Positions 1-9,600 of a DNA stretch of 64,000 nt are shown here, in pieces (positions within the stretch are counted from its first letter, which is position 1; each line of letters begins with the position of its first letter). The DNA lies in NCBI GenBank assembly GCA_943846755.1, contig OX044365.1:2232001-2296000 (forward strand). Direction: 5' to 3'. Source of the DNA: UBA8752 sp002336475 (lineage in GTDB: Bacteria; Bacteroidota; Bacteroidia; Flavobacteriales_D; Sanyastnellaceae). The notes beneath the pieces were generated by a model. The model worked only from the letters and a program-made list of their open reading frames with translations, did no database searches and was not told the DNA's origin. The position numbers and the translations under genes are program-made.

Positions 1-16
1 GACTGGGCGCTTCCCT

Positions 17-1894
17 TCAATAGAGGTCATGGCGGTCAATCCATTGGCCCAACGACACCAAGGTCCACACCCGAGACCAGGTGACCGTTCCTTGTTCAAA
101 CCCTTGCCACAGCGCTCGCAGGGCCTGTTCATTCAAAACTTCGCGCTGAATCAACGTGTCGAGGCCTTGCTGGCAAGTGCTGCCAAGGGGCCCGCGCATC
201 CAGATGTCCCAAGGCAGGGTGAACCCCATTTTTGGACGGTCGATGATCGACCGGGGCAAGCGGTCGCCCAATGCCGCGGTGAGCAAAGACTTGGGACTGT
301 GCGGAAACTTGACGGGGTCGTTGATGGCGAGGGCTGCCTCCACCAGCCGGTGGTCCAAAAAGGGCACCCGTACCTCAAGCGCGTGGGCCATGGACATTTG
401 GTCGGTGTCCCGCAGCAACACATGCTGCATGTAGGTGTGCATCTCTGCAAGGCCGATCCTGCTCAATACGGGCAGGTCCAGTCCAGGGGAACGGTCGAGG
501 TGGGACCGGCACCATTGGACCACACTGTCGGGGACAGATGAGGATTGGGAAAGGCGGTGTACATCGGCCTCGAGCAAGACCCTTCGGCTGATGGGATACG
601 TGGAAGCGGGGTCCAGGCTGTCACCAGCGAGTAAGCTCGCGAACTTGTCGCTGCTTACCCCAGGCTTGGCCCATTTGTAGGCTGTACCTGCGAGGCGGCG
701 CAGGCCTTTGGGCCATGCCATGGCCCACTGTTTTCCGATGAGGTCAACGGTTCTGCGAAAGACAGGGTAGCCCGCAAAAAGCTCGTCTCCCCCCAACCCA
801 CTCAAGGCCACGGTGATGCCCGCTTTTTTGGTGGCTTGGGAGACCACAAAGGTGTTGGGCCCGTCCCCGCTGGGGTGGTCGGTAGCGGCGAGTGCATCAG
901 GCACTGAGGCTAAGAAATCGTCGGCCGAAAGCCTGATTTCATGGTGGTCGGTATTGTAGAGCTGGGCGATGTGTCGGGCGTACTGGCTTTCGTCAAATTG
1001 GTCTTCGTGAAAGGCGACATTGAAGGTGGCCACCTTTCGATCTCCAACTTCTGACATGAGGGCCACGACGGCGCTGGAATCGATCCCTCCCGATAGGAAG
1101 GCTCCAAATGGAACGTCCGAGCGCATCCTCAGTGAGATGCTATCGGTCAAGAGTTCTCGCACGTGGGTGCTGGCACTTGCACTGTACGTCCAAGGGGCGC
1201 CTTCGTCGACCAATGCCTTTGCTGCTGTGGCCGCGTCCCACCAGCACTCTGTGCGCACTTCGTTGTCATCGGCCCAGATCAAGTGACCAGCGGGCAGCAT
1301 CTCGACGCCTTCGATCAATGTGCGCGGACCATGCACGGTTTGATAGCGCAAGAAATCGACCAGTCCAGTGCGGTCCAGTTTTCGGGCCACCTGTCCAGAA
1401 GCCAGCAGTGCCCTGATTTCGCTGGCCCACAGGAGGCCGTGCTCGTTGGTGTGGAGGTAGAGGGGCTTGATGCCCATGCGGTCCCGCGCCAGGAGCAGTT
1501 TTTCTTCTTGACAGTCCCACAGCGCCAGGGCAAACATGCCGTTGAACCGTTCCAATGCGGCGGCTCCCCATGCGCGCAATGCAGCCAATACGACTTCGGT
1601 ATCACCGGTTGTTTTGAACGGGTAGCCTTGCAGCTCTTCCCGAAGTTCCTGGTAGTTGTAGACTTCTCCGTTGAAGGCGATGACGAAGCGGCCACAAAAG
1701 CTCGTCATCGGTTGATTGGCGACATCGGAGGTGTCGAGTATGCTCAACCTGCGGTGCCCCAGCACCACATTGTGGTCGTCGGTCCAATGACCTTCAGCGT
1801 CTGGACCGCGGTGGGCCAATGCAGCGGTCATGCGCCGTGTTGCTGCCCACGATTCTGCGTCCGCCCGTCCATGGATTCCGGTGATGCCACACAT
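17..1894 (-). CDS. asnB: Asparagine synthase (glutamine-hydrolysing)
   Basis: Makes asparagine, or amidates a sugar/peptide intermediate, from aspartate-type substrates using glutamine and ATP. The 625-aa product starts MCGI, so the class II amidotransferase nucleophile Cys2 is exposed after Met removal. The glutaminase domain covers about residues 2-210. The synthetase domain follows, with the PP-loop SGGIDSS at 268-274. Length matches AsnB. It lies 11 bases downstream of the Wzc-like kinase gene on the same strand. AsnB homologues are frequent in exopolysaccharide/O-antigen loci, so a role in modifying a surface glycan is possible (inference). The frame is intact with a TGA stop at 17-19. 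Confidence 0.93.
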   Translation of the reverse strand: MCGITGIHGRADAESWAATRRMTAALAHRGPDAEGHWTDDHNVVLGHRRLSILDTSDVANQPMTSFCGRFVIAFNGEVYNYQELREELQGYPFKTTGDTEVVLAALRAWGAAALERFNGMFALALWDCQEEKLLLARDRMGIKPLYLHTNEHGLLWASEIRALLASGQVARKLDRTGLVDFLRYQTVHGPRTLIEGVEMLPAGHLIWADDNEVRTECWWDAATAAKALVDEGAPWTYSASASTHVRELLTDSISLRMRSDVPFGAFLSGGIDSSAVVALMSEVGDRKVATFNVAFHEDQFDESQYARHIAQLYNTDHHEIRLSADDFLASVPDALAATDHPSGDGPNTFVVSQATKKAGITVALSGLGGDELFAGYPVFRRTVDLIGKQWAMAWPKGLRRLAGTAYKWAKPGVSSDKFASLLAGDSLDPASTYPISRRVLLEADVHRLSQSSSVPDSVVQWCRSHLDRSPGLDLPVLSRIGLAEMHTYMQHVLLRDTDQMSMAHALEVRVPFLDHRLVEAALAINDPVKFPHSPKSLLTAALGDRLPRSIIDRPKMGFTLPWDIWMRGPLGSTCQQGLDTLIQREVLNEQALRALWQGFEQGTVTWSRVWTLVSLGQWIDRHDLY

Positions 1895-1905
1895 GCGTCT
1901 GCCGC

Positions 1906-3111
1906 TTATGCGTCAACGTCATCGCCGTATCGGTGATCTTCATCCCCGTACCCGCCATATCCGGTGTAGCTGCCGTACCCCCCGTAACCGTATCCATAAC
2001 TGTACAGGTAGCGGTAGGCATATTTGGAGGCATAGTAACGCCAGCGGGTCGGGACAATGCCGTTGAGGACCATGCTGACGTGGTCGATGCTGTTCTGATT
2101 GAGGATGTCTTCCAACTGTTGCATTCCCCGTGCATTGGCACGTTTTACATTGGCTACAATGAGCGCCCGGTCCACGTGCTTCATGAGCACCAATGCGTCC
2201 GTGATCAGCAAGATGGGAGGGGTGTCGATGACGACAAAATCGTAGGCTTTCTTTGCCTCAACGATCATGGTATCGACGCGCTCATTCAAAGTGAGCTCAG
2301 AAGCGTTGGGCGGAATGGGCCCACTGGTGAGGACATCAAGGCACCCAATGGAAGAGTGCTGAACTGCATCCTGCCAAGTGCTCTGTCCTATGAGGTAGCC
2401 GCTCAAGCCGATGCCCCGATCGAGTTCCAACGCTTTGTGCACCCTCGGTTTGTGAAGGTCAAAGTCGATGAGCAGCGTTGACCGTCCCGCTTGGGCCAAC
2501 AGAGCCGCCAAGTTGGTTGCCGTAAAGGTCTTTCCCTCTCCAGGGTACATGCTGCTGATGAGCACGGTGTTCTGCCCTTCTCGGTTGAGCAGGTATTGGA
2601 GGTTGGTCCTCAATCCCCGGAAAGCTTCTGTGGTCGGGTGGCGTGGGCTCTTGGAGGAAACGAGGACGTATTGTTTGTCGGTGATGTCCTCGTAGCGGGG
2701 GACACCTCCACTCACCGATAATTTGGTCGCTTCCCTCAGCTCATTGACGCTTTCTATGCGTTCAAACAGAAACAAGCGCAGCAAGGCAATGCCAACCGCG
2801 ATGGCCAAACCAATGAGGGTGTAGTTGCGGATCGTTTTGGGTTTGTCGGGTCCGGTGATGCCCACAGAACGCGCTTGTTCGATGATGTTGGCATTGGACG
2901 TTATGGCCGCCCTTGCGATGAGGTTGGTCGCCCGCTGCTCCAAGAGGTATCCGTAGAATTTGTCACTGATGGCCAGCCTTCTTTCAATGGCCAGCAATTC
3001 GCGCTCGCTTTTGGGCAATCGGAACAGTTTGGCTTCGATGGCATTGACGCGGCTTTCCAATTCGTCGGCCTCTCTCTTCCAAAGCGCCCCGTGCCCCTCC
3101 GATGTAGTCAA
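1906..3111 (-). CDS. Wzc-like capsular tyrosine kinase, C-terminal part (frameshifted from upstream half)
   Basis: Bacterial tyrosine kinase half of a polysaccharide co-polymerase. Visible are a coiled-coil stretch at residues 13-60, a transmembrane helix near 97-117, Walker A around 190-196 (PGEGKTF), Walker A' LLIDFDLHKP near 213-222 and Walker B FVVIDTPP near 292-299. The tail at 359-395 holds 14 tyrosines in a Tyr/Gly-rich run, the autophosphorylation cluster of BY-kinases. The frame opens with a TTG and its first dozen codons are not native. The protein reads on from the neighbouring frame that ends at 2984, so one base is extra in the G-rich stretch near 3085-3105. Together the two parts make a normal-length Wzc-type protein. 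Confidence 0.85.
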   Translation of the reverse strand: MTTSEGHGALWKREADELESRVNAIEAKLFRLPKSERELLAIERRLAISDKFYGYLLEQRATNLIARAAITSNANIIEQARSVGITGPDKPKTIRNYTLIGLAIAVGIALLRLFLFERIESVNELREATKLSVSGGVPRYEDITDKQYVLVSSKSPRHPTTEAFRGLRTNLQYLLNREGQNTVLISSMYPGEGKTFTATNLAALLAQAGRSTLLIDFDLHKPRVHKALELDRGIGLSGYLIGQSTWQDAVQHSSIGCLDVLTSGPIPPNASELTLNERVDTMIVEAKKAYDFVVIDTPPILLITDALVLMKHVDRALIVANVKRANARGMQQLEDILNQNSIDHVSMVLNGIVPTRWRYYASKYAYRYLYSYGYGYGGYGSYTGYGGYGDEDHRYGDDVDA

Positions 3112-4333
3112 ACAGGCTCAAGCGGGTGGTCGACAACAAGGAGTCGAGTCGCTTGACCTGGAAGCTGCTTGGGGTGACGTCGAGCAGCATCTGGGTGCGC
3201 TGCAACTGCAAGTCATAGAGTTGCCCTACCTGCTCCGCTGCTACAGCGTCTTGGGTCAAGAATGCACTCGGTGGGATGCTGGTGTTTTCTACCCCACGGC
3301 TGAGGTAGGATTCCAATGAGGTGAGGCTGCGCAGCTTCAGGCGCAGTTCTTCACGTTGGGTTTCCACTTGCACCAGCTCCTGAAAGTAGACCGTCTCATT
3401 GCGGGTGAGGTCGAGCACCTTGGCTTCTTCGCGCTGTTGGTCGATGATGTCCTGGAGGCTGTCGACGTTGGCCTCGATTTTGAGCAGCTGTTGTTCGAGG
3501 AATTCGTCGGTTTTGCGGTTGACCGCTTCTCGCGCGGCGGTGGAATATTCGATGTAACGCACCGAAAGGGCATCGAGAAACTCGATGGCGCGGTCGGGCA
3601 AAATGTTGCTGATTTGAAGCTTGAGGATGCTCGTTTGCCCCACACCCCTCACCGAAAGGCCACTGCGGTATTGGCCGATGATTTGATTGTCGTTGCGCAC
3701 CTGAAACCGCTGTCCCTGTGCAATGGCCTGCTCAATGGTGCCGCGCCCATTCTCTGCCCGATTGATGACAATGCGGAAATCTCCGGTCTGAACTTCCTCA
3801 CCAAAGGCATGCTCAGCTGTGTACACCCGGTCTCCGCCAAGATTGACCGTCAAGGCGTAGGTCTGGTCGTCTAAGACTTTGAGGTCAAAGTTGGCTCCAA
3901 GGGCGGCGGAGCTGAATTGATCTGGGAAGGCCTGAACCTCCACACCGCTGAGTCCACCCACCGGCAGGGAGCGGACCCGACCCACAATGAAGTAGGTGAT
4001 GTTGTGGTCGAGGTCGCCTACAGCTTTGGCGACGAGGTCGCGGCTCTTGAGTACCCGAATTTGGTTGGCAATGTCCGGCCCTTGACGCTGAAAACGCCGG
4101 CTGACAACGCCTTCCATGATTTCTCGGGCCTTGTCGTATTCGTCTTTTTGCTCCAACAGAATTTCTGTCTGCGCACCAAACATGTCGAGCTGCTTGTGGG
4201 TGACGAACCGCGCATATCCATATGCGAGCCCTGGCAGGAGCAAAAGGAGCAACCAGTTCTTGGCAGCCACTTTGAGCCCGAGACGCAGTTGTTTGAGCGA
4301 TGCATTAGAGCCTCCCGAGGACTGTTCCGACAT
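2984..4333 (-). CDS. Wzc-like polysaccharide co-polymerase, N-terminal Wzz part (frameshifted)
   Basis: Chain-length determinant (Wzz) half of a Wzc-type inner-membrane protein that controls surface polysaccharide polymerisation and export. An N-terminal transmembrane helix lies at about residues 25-42. A long periplasmic region with coiled-coil segments follows. Native sequence runs to about residue 412 (…LFDYIGGARGAL) and then goes out of frame, with an Arg-rich nonsense tail ending at 2984. The kinase half continues in the other frame (1906-3111), overlapping by 128 bases. The disruption is either an indel in the GGGG runs or a real break. Its 5' end faces the CTERM/exosortase genes across a 72-base divergent gap. 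Confidence 0.85.
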   Translation of the reverse strand: MSEQSSGGSNASLKQLRLGLKVAAKNWLLLLLLPGLAYGYARFVTHKQLDMFGAQTEILLEQKDEYDKAREIMEGVVSRRFQRQGPDIANQIRVLKSRDLVAKAVGDLDHNITYFIVGRVRSLPVGGLSGVEVQAFPDQFSSAALGANFDLKVLDDQTYALTVNLGGDRVYTAEHAFGEEVQTGDFRIVINRAENGRGTIEQAIAQGQRFQVRNDNQIIGQYRSGLSVRGVGQTSILKLQISNILPDRAIEFLDALSVRYIEYSTAAREAVNRKTDEFLEQQLLKIEANVDSLQDIIDQQREEAKVLDLTRNETVYFQELVQVETQREELRLKLRSLTSLESYLSRGVENTSIPPSAFLTQDAVAAEQVGQLYDLQLQRTQMLLDVTPSSFQVKRLDSLLSTTRLSLFDYIGGARGALEERGRRIGKPRQCHRSQTVPIAQKRARIAGH

Positions 4334-4405
4334 AAAACAAAAATACGGGATTATCCTGTTGGGTAGGGACAGGGGCGTTATATTTACTGTTGACTTTACC
4401 GGGCC

Positions 4406-4776
4406 ATGAAAAATTTCCTGCTCTCCCTCTTCGTTTGCCTTCCCGCCTTAGCGTTCGCTCAAAACCCAACCGAATGTGAGTGCTCGCTGGAAGTCCGCTA
4501 ACGGGGATGTTGTTACGATTGTACGTGTTACACTGTGCGGAAGTTGAGATTTGTGCAGAATGCCTGGCCGCCTGGTGACCCTCAGGCTGTGTTTGGAGGG
4601 TGTGAGAACTGTGGCGGATCCTACAACTGAATGTGCATCATGGACGGAAAATTATTATGGACGCTGATGAAGGATGTGTGCCCATTGATGGGGGGTTGGG
4701 GTTTTTGATTGCTGGAGGTTTGGGGATGGGTGTGCTGGGTGTGCGCCGGAGGAAGGAGTTGGAGCTGGAGGCCTGA
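4406..4776 (+). pseudogene. Remains of a small secreted protein with PID-type C-terminal sorting signal
   Basis: An ATG at 4406 opens a clear signal peptide (MKNFLLSLFVCLPALAFAQ), followed by Cys-rich sequence, but the frame stops at TAA 4499-4501. The same frame then reads a Cys/Gly-rich stretch to a TGA at 4628. A second frame carries, at 4675-4776, the end of the protein: CVPIDGG, a glycine-rich hydrophobic helix and a basic RRRKE tail. That tripartite ending is the layout of exosortase substrates and fits the PID-type signals of Bacteroidota. The exosortase gene begins 22 bases later. The gene is broken by at least one stop and one frame change, so it is decayed or mis-assembled. Confidence 0.5.
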
Positions 4777-4798
4777 CCTTAAGGTTTCAAGAAGCCAC

Positions 4799-5338
4799 AT
4801 GTTGCCTGAGCGAAGCCTGACCAGATTCCTTTCGTTGGGACTTCTGTCTTATTTGGTGTGGTACATCGCCTACCAGTATTTCCTGAAAGACTTTACGTTG
4901 TTGGATGAGTACCTCATCCATTCTATGGTGTTGGTGTCCGAATGGGCGCTGCGCACCTTGGGCTTTGCCTTGTATGAGGTGACCTCTTCTGATTTGCGTT
5001 GGCAGGTTGGCATCGCCAACAGCGTGGGGATGCTCGAGATCGGTGCGCCGTGCGATGGCCTCGTGCTGTTTGCACTGTTTGCCGCCTTTGTGGTGGCTTT
5101 TCCAGGCCCTGCGAAGCGGAAGATGTGGTTCATCCCGCTGGGGATTTTGGCCATTCACATTGCCAATTTGATCCGGGTCATTTCTCTGGTCATCCTCAAC
5201 TATTACCGGCCATCGGCGTTGTCGTTCAACCACGATTACACCTGGACCGTGCTCGTGTACGGATTCATTTTTTGGTTGTGGTACCTGTGGACAGAGAAGT
5301 TGAGCAGGGTCGCAGATGCAGTGCCCGCAAAAGCTTGA
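4799..5338 (+). CDS. Exosortase-family protein-sorting transpeptidase
   Basis: Inner-membrane transpeptidase that would cleave a C-terminal sorting signal and hand the protein to the cell surface. At 179 aa from the ATG at 4799 it is a compact exosortase with several hydrophobic segments. The family's catalytic triad is visible: Cys85 in GAPCDGL, Arg126 in NLIRV and His145 in FNHDY. A longer start at 4709 is possible, but its first 30 residues overlap the tail of the preceding CTERM gene and look non-native. The neighbours are a broken CTERM substrate upstream and a membrane protein downstream. It could be the Bacteroidota XrtX-type class; the exact class cannot be fixed by eye. Confidence 0.85.
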   Translation: MLPERSLTRFLSLGLLSYLVWYIAYQYFLKDFTLLDEYLIHSMVLVSEWALRTLGFALYEVTSSDLRWQVGIANSVGMLEIGAPCDGLVLFALFAAFVVAFPGPAKRKMWFIPLGILAIHIANLIRVISLVILNYYRPSALSFNHDYTWTVLVYGFIFWLWYLWTEKLSRVADAVPAKA

Positions 5339-5342
5339 ACGG

Positions 5343-5951
5343 ATGAGCGATTTGAAGCCCCTGTTGCCCCGTCGGAACCCTTGGTGGATTGCTGTGCTCT
5401 TGGGAATGGTGGTGTTTGGCTACGTGCAGGAGGATGCCAAGATCAAGTTGAACCACTACGCCAAGGTGGGCCAGCGCTTCGGTGACTTTTATACCTACAA
5501 GTTTGAGGAGTGCGATTGGGATGCCCAGTGCATGTATGAGGCACGAAAGGATTGGTGGGACCGCTTTGCGCCATTGAGCGAGAACAATTTCTATGTGACG
5601 CGCGATACGTTTGACGTGTTTCACTGGTGGGATGCTGAGGATTTGCTGAGGGCCAAATGGATGCTCATGGGGTTCATCTTGATGGGCTTTTTTGCGCTGG
5701 ACGCCCTGTTTTTGAGGGCCGCAGGTGTAGGCGACCGTTGGAAGCTCTTGCTGATGATGTATGCAGCGTCGGGAGGTGTTGTGGCGCTGTTTTGGGTGGT
5801 GGATGGCAGGGGAGGAGCCGAGGCTCCAGGATACAATGTGGCCCGAGAGGTGCTCGGTTTCTTGCAGTCGCCGATGCCTTCGCTGATGCTGGTGCTGTTG
5901 CCGTGGTTGCGGGACCGCGCCTTGGGCAGCAGGGAAGGCCAGAAGGCCTAA
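5343..5951 (+). CDS. Exosortase-associated polytopic membrane protein
   Basis: A 202-aa membrane protein starting 4 bases after the exosortase stop, so almost certainly co-transcribed. Hydrophobic segments lie at about residues 11-28, 100-120, 128-150 and 170-190. A soluble loop rich in aromatic and acidic residues (about 30-95) separates the first from the rest. I recognise no catalytic motif. By position it resembles the membrane partner found beside Bacteroidota exosortases; that role is inferred from context. An upstream start at 5316 is open but overlaps the exosortase coding end. Confidence 0.65.
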   Translation: MSDLKPLLPRRNPWWIAVLLGMVVFGYVQEDAKIKLNHYAKVGQRFGDFYTYKFEECDWDAQCMYEARKDWWDRFAPLSENNFYVTRDTFDVFHWWDAEDLLRAKWMLMGFILMGFFALDALFLRAAGVGDRWKLLLMMYAASGGVVALFWVVDGRGGAEAPGYNVAREVLGFLQSPMPSLMLVLLPWLRDRALGSREGQKA

Positions 5952-5960
5952 TTTCGAACC

Positions 5961-6476
5961 ATGACGTTTCAGGAGTTGCCGGCCCACGCCCGGCTTTGGG
6001 TGCATGTGGCCGACCGCGATTTAACGGCCGAAGAGCAACAGGCGTTGAGGACAACGTTGGCCCAATTTTTAGAAGGCTGGTCAGCGCATGGAGCGGCGCT
6101 TTCGGCGGCAGGGGATGTCCTCTATGACCGCGTTTTGGTGGTGGGCCTGGATGAGCAGCGTGCCGGAGCGACGGGGTGCAGCATCGATTCCTTGGTGGGC
6201 TTTGTGCGGGCCCATGGTACGGCGCTTGGTGTAAACTGGTTTGACCGCCACCAGGTGTTGTGGAGGCCACAGCAGCAGGACGAAGGGGCGGCAATAGACA
6301 GGGCTTGGAGGTCAACAAGGACCTCTGATTTCTGGGCGATGAGAAAGGCTGGAGTGGTTGCTGCGGATGCAGAAGTGGTGGATCCGTTGGCGGCGACGTG
6401 CGGTGACGCAAGGTCCGCCGCGGGTCTGTTGGTCAAAAGATTCGACGAAAGTTGGCACGCAGAGATGTGGCGTTGA
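5961..6476 (+). CDS. Conserved Bacteroidota protein of unknown function
   Basis: A 171-aa soluble protein without signal peptide. It matches from memory a small family widespread in Bacteroidota, often labelled 'ABC transporter ATPase' although it has no Walker motifs. Conserved-looking stretches are LPAHARLWV near the start, GWSAHGA near residue 40, GCSIDS near 72 and the NWFDRHQV segment near 92. Nothing indicates a catalytic activity and I do not assign one. It begins 9 bases after the membrane-protein gene, so it probably shares the exosortase transcript. Confidence 0.7.
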   Translation: MTFQELPAHARLWVHVADRDLTAEEQQALRTTLAQFLEGWSAHGAALSAAGDVLYDRVLVVGLDEQRAGATGCSIDSLVGFVRAHGTALGVNWFDRHQVLWRPQQQDEGAAIDRAWRSTRTSDFWAMRKAGVVAADAEVVDPLAATCGDARSAAGLLVKRFDESWHAEMWR

Positions 6477-6575
6477 GGTGCTGATTTGGCAGTACGGCGG
6501 CAAATTGAATGACCATGAATGGTAGTTCGTCGACTGAAGTCAAAGGTTGGTGGGCGATTAGATTTCTTTCGAATT

Positions 6576-6607
6576 TTTGCGGGAGGCAATATTTCGCCGT
6601 ATCTTTC
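6576..6607 (+). promoter_or_regulatory. Probable Bacteroidota promoter of the first giant repeat protein
   Basis: TTTG at 6576-6579 is followed after 20 bases by TATCTTTC at 6600-6607. This is one mismatch from the Bacteroidota -33/-7 pattern TTTG-N19-20-TAnnTTTG. It lies 77 bases upstream of the ATG at 6684, in the 207-base gap 6477-6683. Nothing else is evident in that gap. Confidence 0.45.
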
Positions 6608-6683
6608 CTCTCAGGATCTGATGTAAAGTGACGACGAATGCCACTTTTATCAGCCTCAACCGAATTAGCAACCAGCTGGAACC

Positions 6684-9600
6684 ATGAAGCTCCGCATTTC
6701 TCGTGCCGCCTATATGCAGGCGGCTTTCCTTCTTGCCACGTTTGTCCTCTCCTTGGGCGTCCGGGCGCAATCCATTACCCTCTCTTCTGATTTCTATGCC
6801 ACCCAATATGGTGTGGCGGTGACCAGTTTGACCCAAGGTCAAATCGTCAACCTGAGCGAAGGACAAATCTGGGCCACCAATGGATTCAACCAGACGTTCA
6901 CCATTGATTTGTCGGAGTATGGAGCAGATACCTACACGGTTATTTTGCTCGACGATGGCGGTGATGGTGGCCTCAGTTATGAGGTGAACGTAGAAAACCT
7001 GCCCTTTGTTTGTGGGGGTTCCTGTGAAGGTGAGCTGACGGCAGGGCCAGCAGCGGCTTTCAGTTTCTCTTTGACCCAGTTGGACGGCATACCAGGCTGC
7101 ATGGATGATGCGGCTTGCAACTATGACCCGGAGGCCGGATTTAACGATGGCTCCTGTTGTTTTGACTCATGTGTGACCGTGCGTTTGTACGATGCGTTCT
7201 CAAATGGTTGGGTGGACAATCAAGGCAACGTCGGAGGAGCCGCAGTTGGCAATCTGGCAGGCCAAGAGTTGGGGAGCATTCAGTTTACAGAAGGAGGCGT
7301 GGCTGAATTGGACCTGTGTTTGGTCGACGATTGCTACGTTTTGGAGTTGCAATTCGACAACCTGGCAGTAGAGGCTTCATGGGAAATCTACTTGGGTGAG
7401 CAATTGATTCTGGAAGGAGGCCCTGGTATAGCTGGCGGGACCATCCAAGAGTTTTTCTACGTGGGCGATCCAGAGTGTTTGAATGTCGGTTGCACCACTC
7501 CGGAGGCGTGTAACTATGATCCTACAGCCAACTTCAATGATGGCAGTTGCGAATACTTGTCGTGTCAAGGTTGTACCGACCCTACGGCATGCAACTACGA
7601 TCAGAACGCCACCATTTCAAATGGCGACTGTGACTACGGTTGTTACGGATGTACTGAGGCAGACGCGGTAAACTTTGATGGTGCCGCCATCTACGATGAT
7701 GGAACATGCTGCTATGAAGAGTACTTCTTCTTTCTGGAAGTCGGCGGGGGCAGCTGGGATGGTGAAATCAGTTGGAACATCCGAAACATGGAGACCAATA
7801 CGGTCGTCGATTTCGGTGGTGCTGGTTCTCATGCCGTCTGTCTGCCTGAAGGGTGTTACAACTTTGAGATGTTCGACAGCTTCCAAGATGGCTGGAACAA
7901 CGGGATTTACACCTTCACCACTTTTGATGGGCAGGTCGTGTACACGGGCTCCTTGGACGAGGCAGAATTTGGCGATCAACTCATCAGCGGAGCGGACCGG
8001 ATCACCTTGGGTGATGTGAACTGCCCCGTGGGTTGTACGGATCCAACCGCATGTAACTTCAGCTCGAACGCAGTGTTCGACAGTGGCTTCTGTAACTTCT
8101 CTTGCTACGGTTGCACAGACTTTAACGCCACCAACTTCACGCCGTCAGCATCCATTGACGACGGTACCTGTGTTTATTGTGGTGCCGGTGAGTTGATTCT
8201 CGAGGTCACCATGACGGATGCATTCGGTGATGGTTGGAACGGAGGCGTTTACTACATCTCTGATTTGGATGGAGACATTGCTGCGACTGGAACCTTGGAC
8301 AACGCGGATCAGGGTGATGGATTGACGAGTGGAGTAGACCTCGTTTGTTTGCAGCCCGGATGTTATGTGTTTGACATTACTCCAGGGGACAACTCCGATG
8401 ACATCGGTTGGTACCTCGAAGATGTGGTCGACAATTTTTATGGCACTGGAATCGACGAGGTGTCCAGCTTTGGCATCGATCTCGGTGAGACTGGATCGTG
8501 CACCTTCTTGGGCTGTACAGATCCGTTTTGCTTGAACTACAACCCCAGTGCGACTGACGATGACGGCAGCTGTGAATGCCCTCCGGGCAACAACTACGCC
8601 TACAGTGCCCAAGCGGTGCAGTGTGGCGCACAGATCGCAGGTACATTGACCTATGCCGTTGACGGTGAGGGCCTCAACGGCACCACTTGCTCAGGCCAGG
8701 AAATCAGTGCGGCGGGCGTTTGGTACGTTTTCAATGCCCAGTCTGATCAACAAATGGTGCTCTCAACATGCGGCACGGATGCCTTCAACCCTGCAGGCAA
8801 CCCGTTGTTTGACTCTCAGGTGTTCGTGTTTACTGCGGTCGATGGGGAACTGGACAACTTGGAGTGCCTCGGTGGCAACGATGACGGATGCTCTGAGGGC
8901 TTTATGAGTGAAGTCGCCTTCAATGTGGAACAAGGCCAGGACTATTACATCTATGTGACCCGATTCAGCGAGTACACCAGCGGTGATGAATTCTTGCTTT
9001 CTGTAGAATGTGTGGATTGCTCAAGCGGTGCGCCGATCAACGACGACTGCAGCAGTGCACTTGAATTGCAAAATGGAGTGCCTCATGTTGGTTCTGTTTG
9101 TTGCTCAAGCCCTGACAATGTAGACGTGAGCTTCTTGGCAGGCTTCCAAACGAGCTATGGTGTTTGGTATGAGTTCAACAGCTTGGACTACGAGACTTTC
9201 TTCTTTGACCTCCTCAACTTGAATGCGGCCAACATTGGCCTTGCGATTTTTGATGTGGGGACATGTGGGGACCTCGAGGCTCAAGTGGGTTGTCTCGTCT
9301 CCGAACAGTGTGCAGGTGAAATCAGTGATTTCACTGTGCTTCAGCCCAACACAGACTACCTGTTTTACGTCTTTACTACAGATCCCGAAGATTGCGGACA
9401 GTACCAGTTCCTGACCAACGGAGTGTACCTCGGTTGTATGGACAATGCGGCTCCCAACTATGATCCAACGGCGACGATGGATGACGGCACATGTGATTAT
9501 TCAGGGGTTGTGCCTTCTAACAACACCTGTGGAACAGCCCAGTCTTTGGATTGCAACACTTCCCTCGAAGGCTCGACGGGTGGTGCTACGAATTTGGGAG

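Noticed and set aside
3085..3111. Programmed frameshift in the Wzc-like gene
   Set aside because: No slippery heptamer with a downstream structure is evident, and other accessory genes in the window show the same kind of break.
4338..4345. TATTTTTG -7 element for the Wzc-like gene on the minus strand
   Set aside because: A perfect match by letters, but only 5 bases from the start codon and without a -33 partner; too weak to annotate.
5265..6411. Long minus-strand open frames across the exosortase region
   Set aside because: They are Pro/Arg/His-rich shadows of the plus-strand genes, with no start context or recognisable domain.
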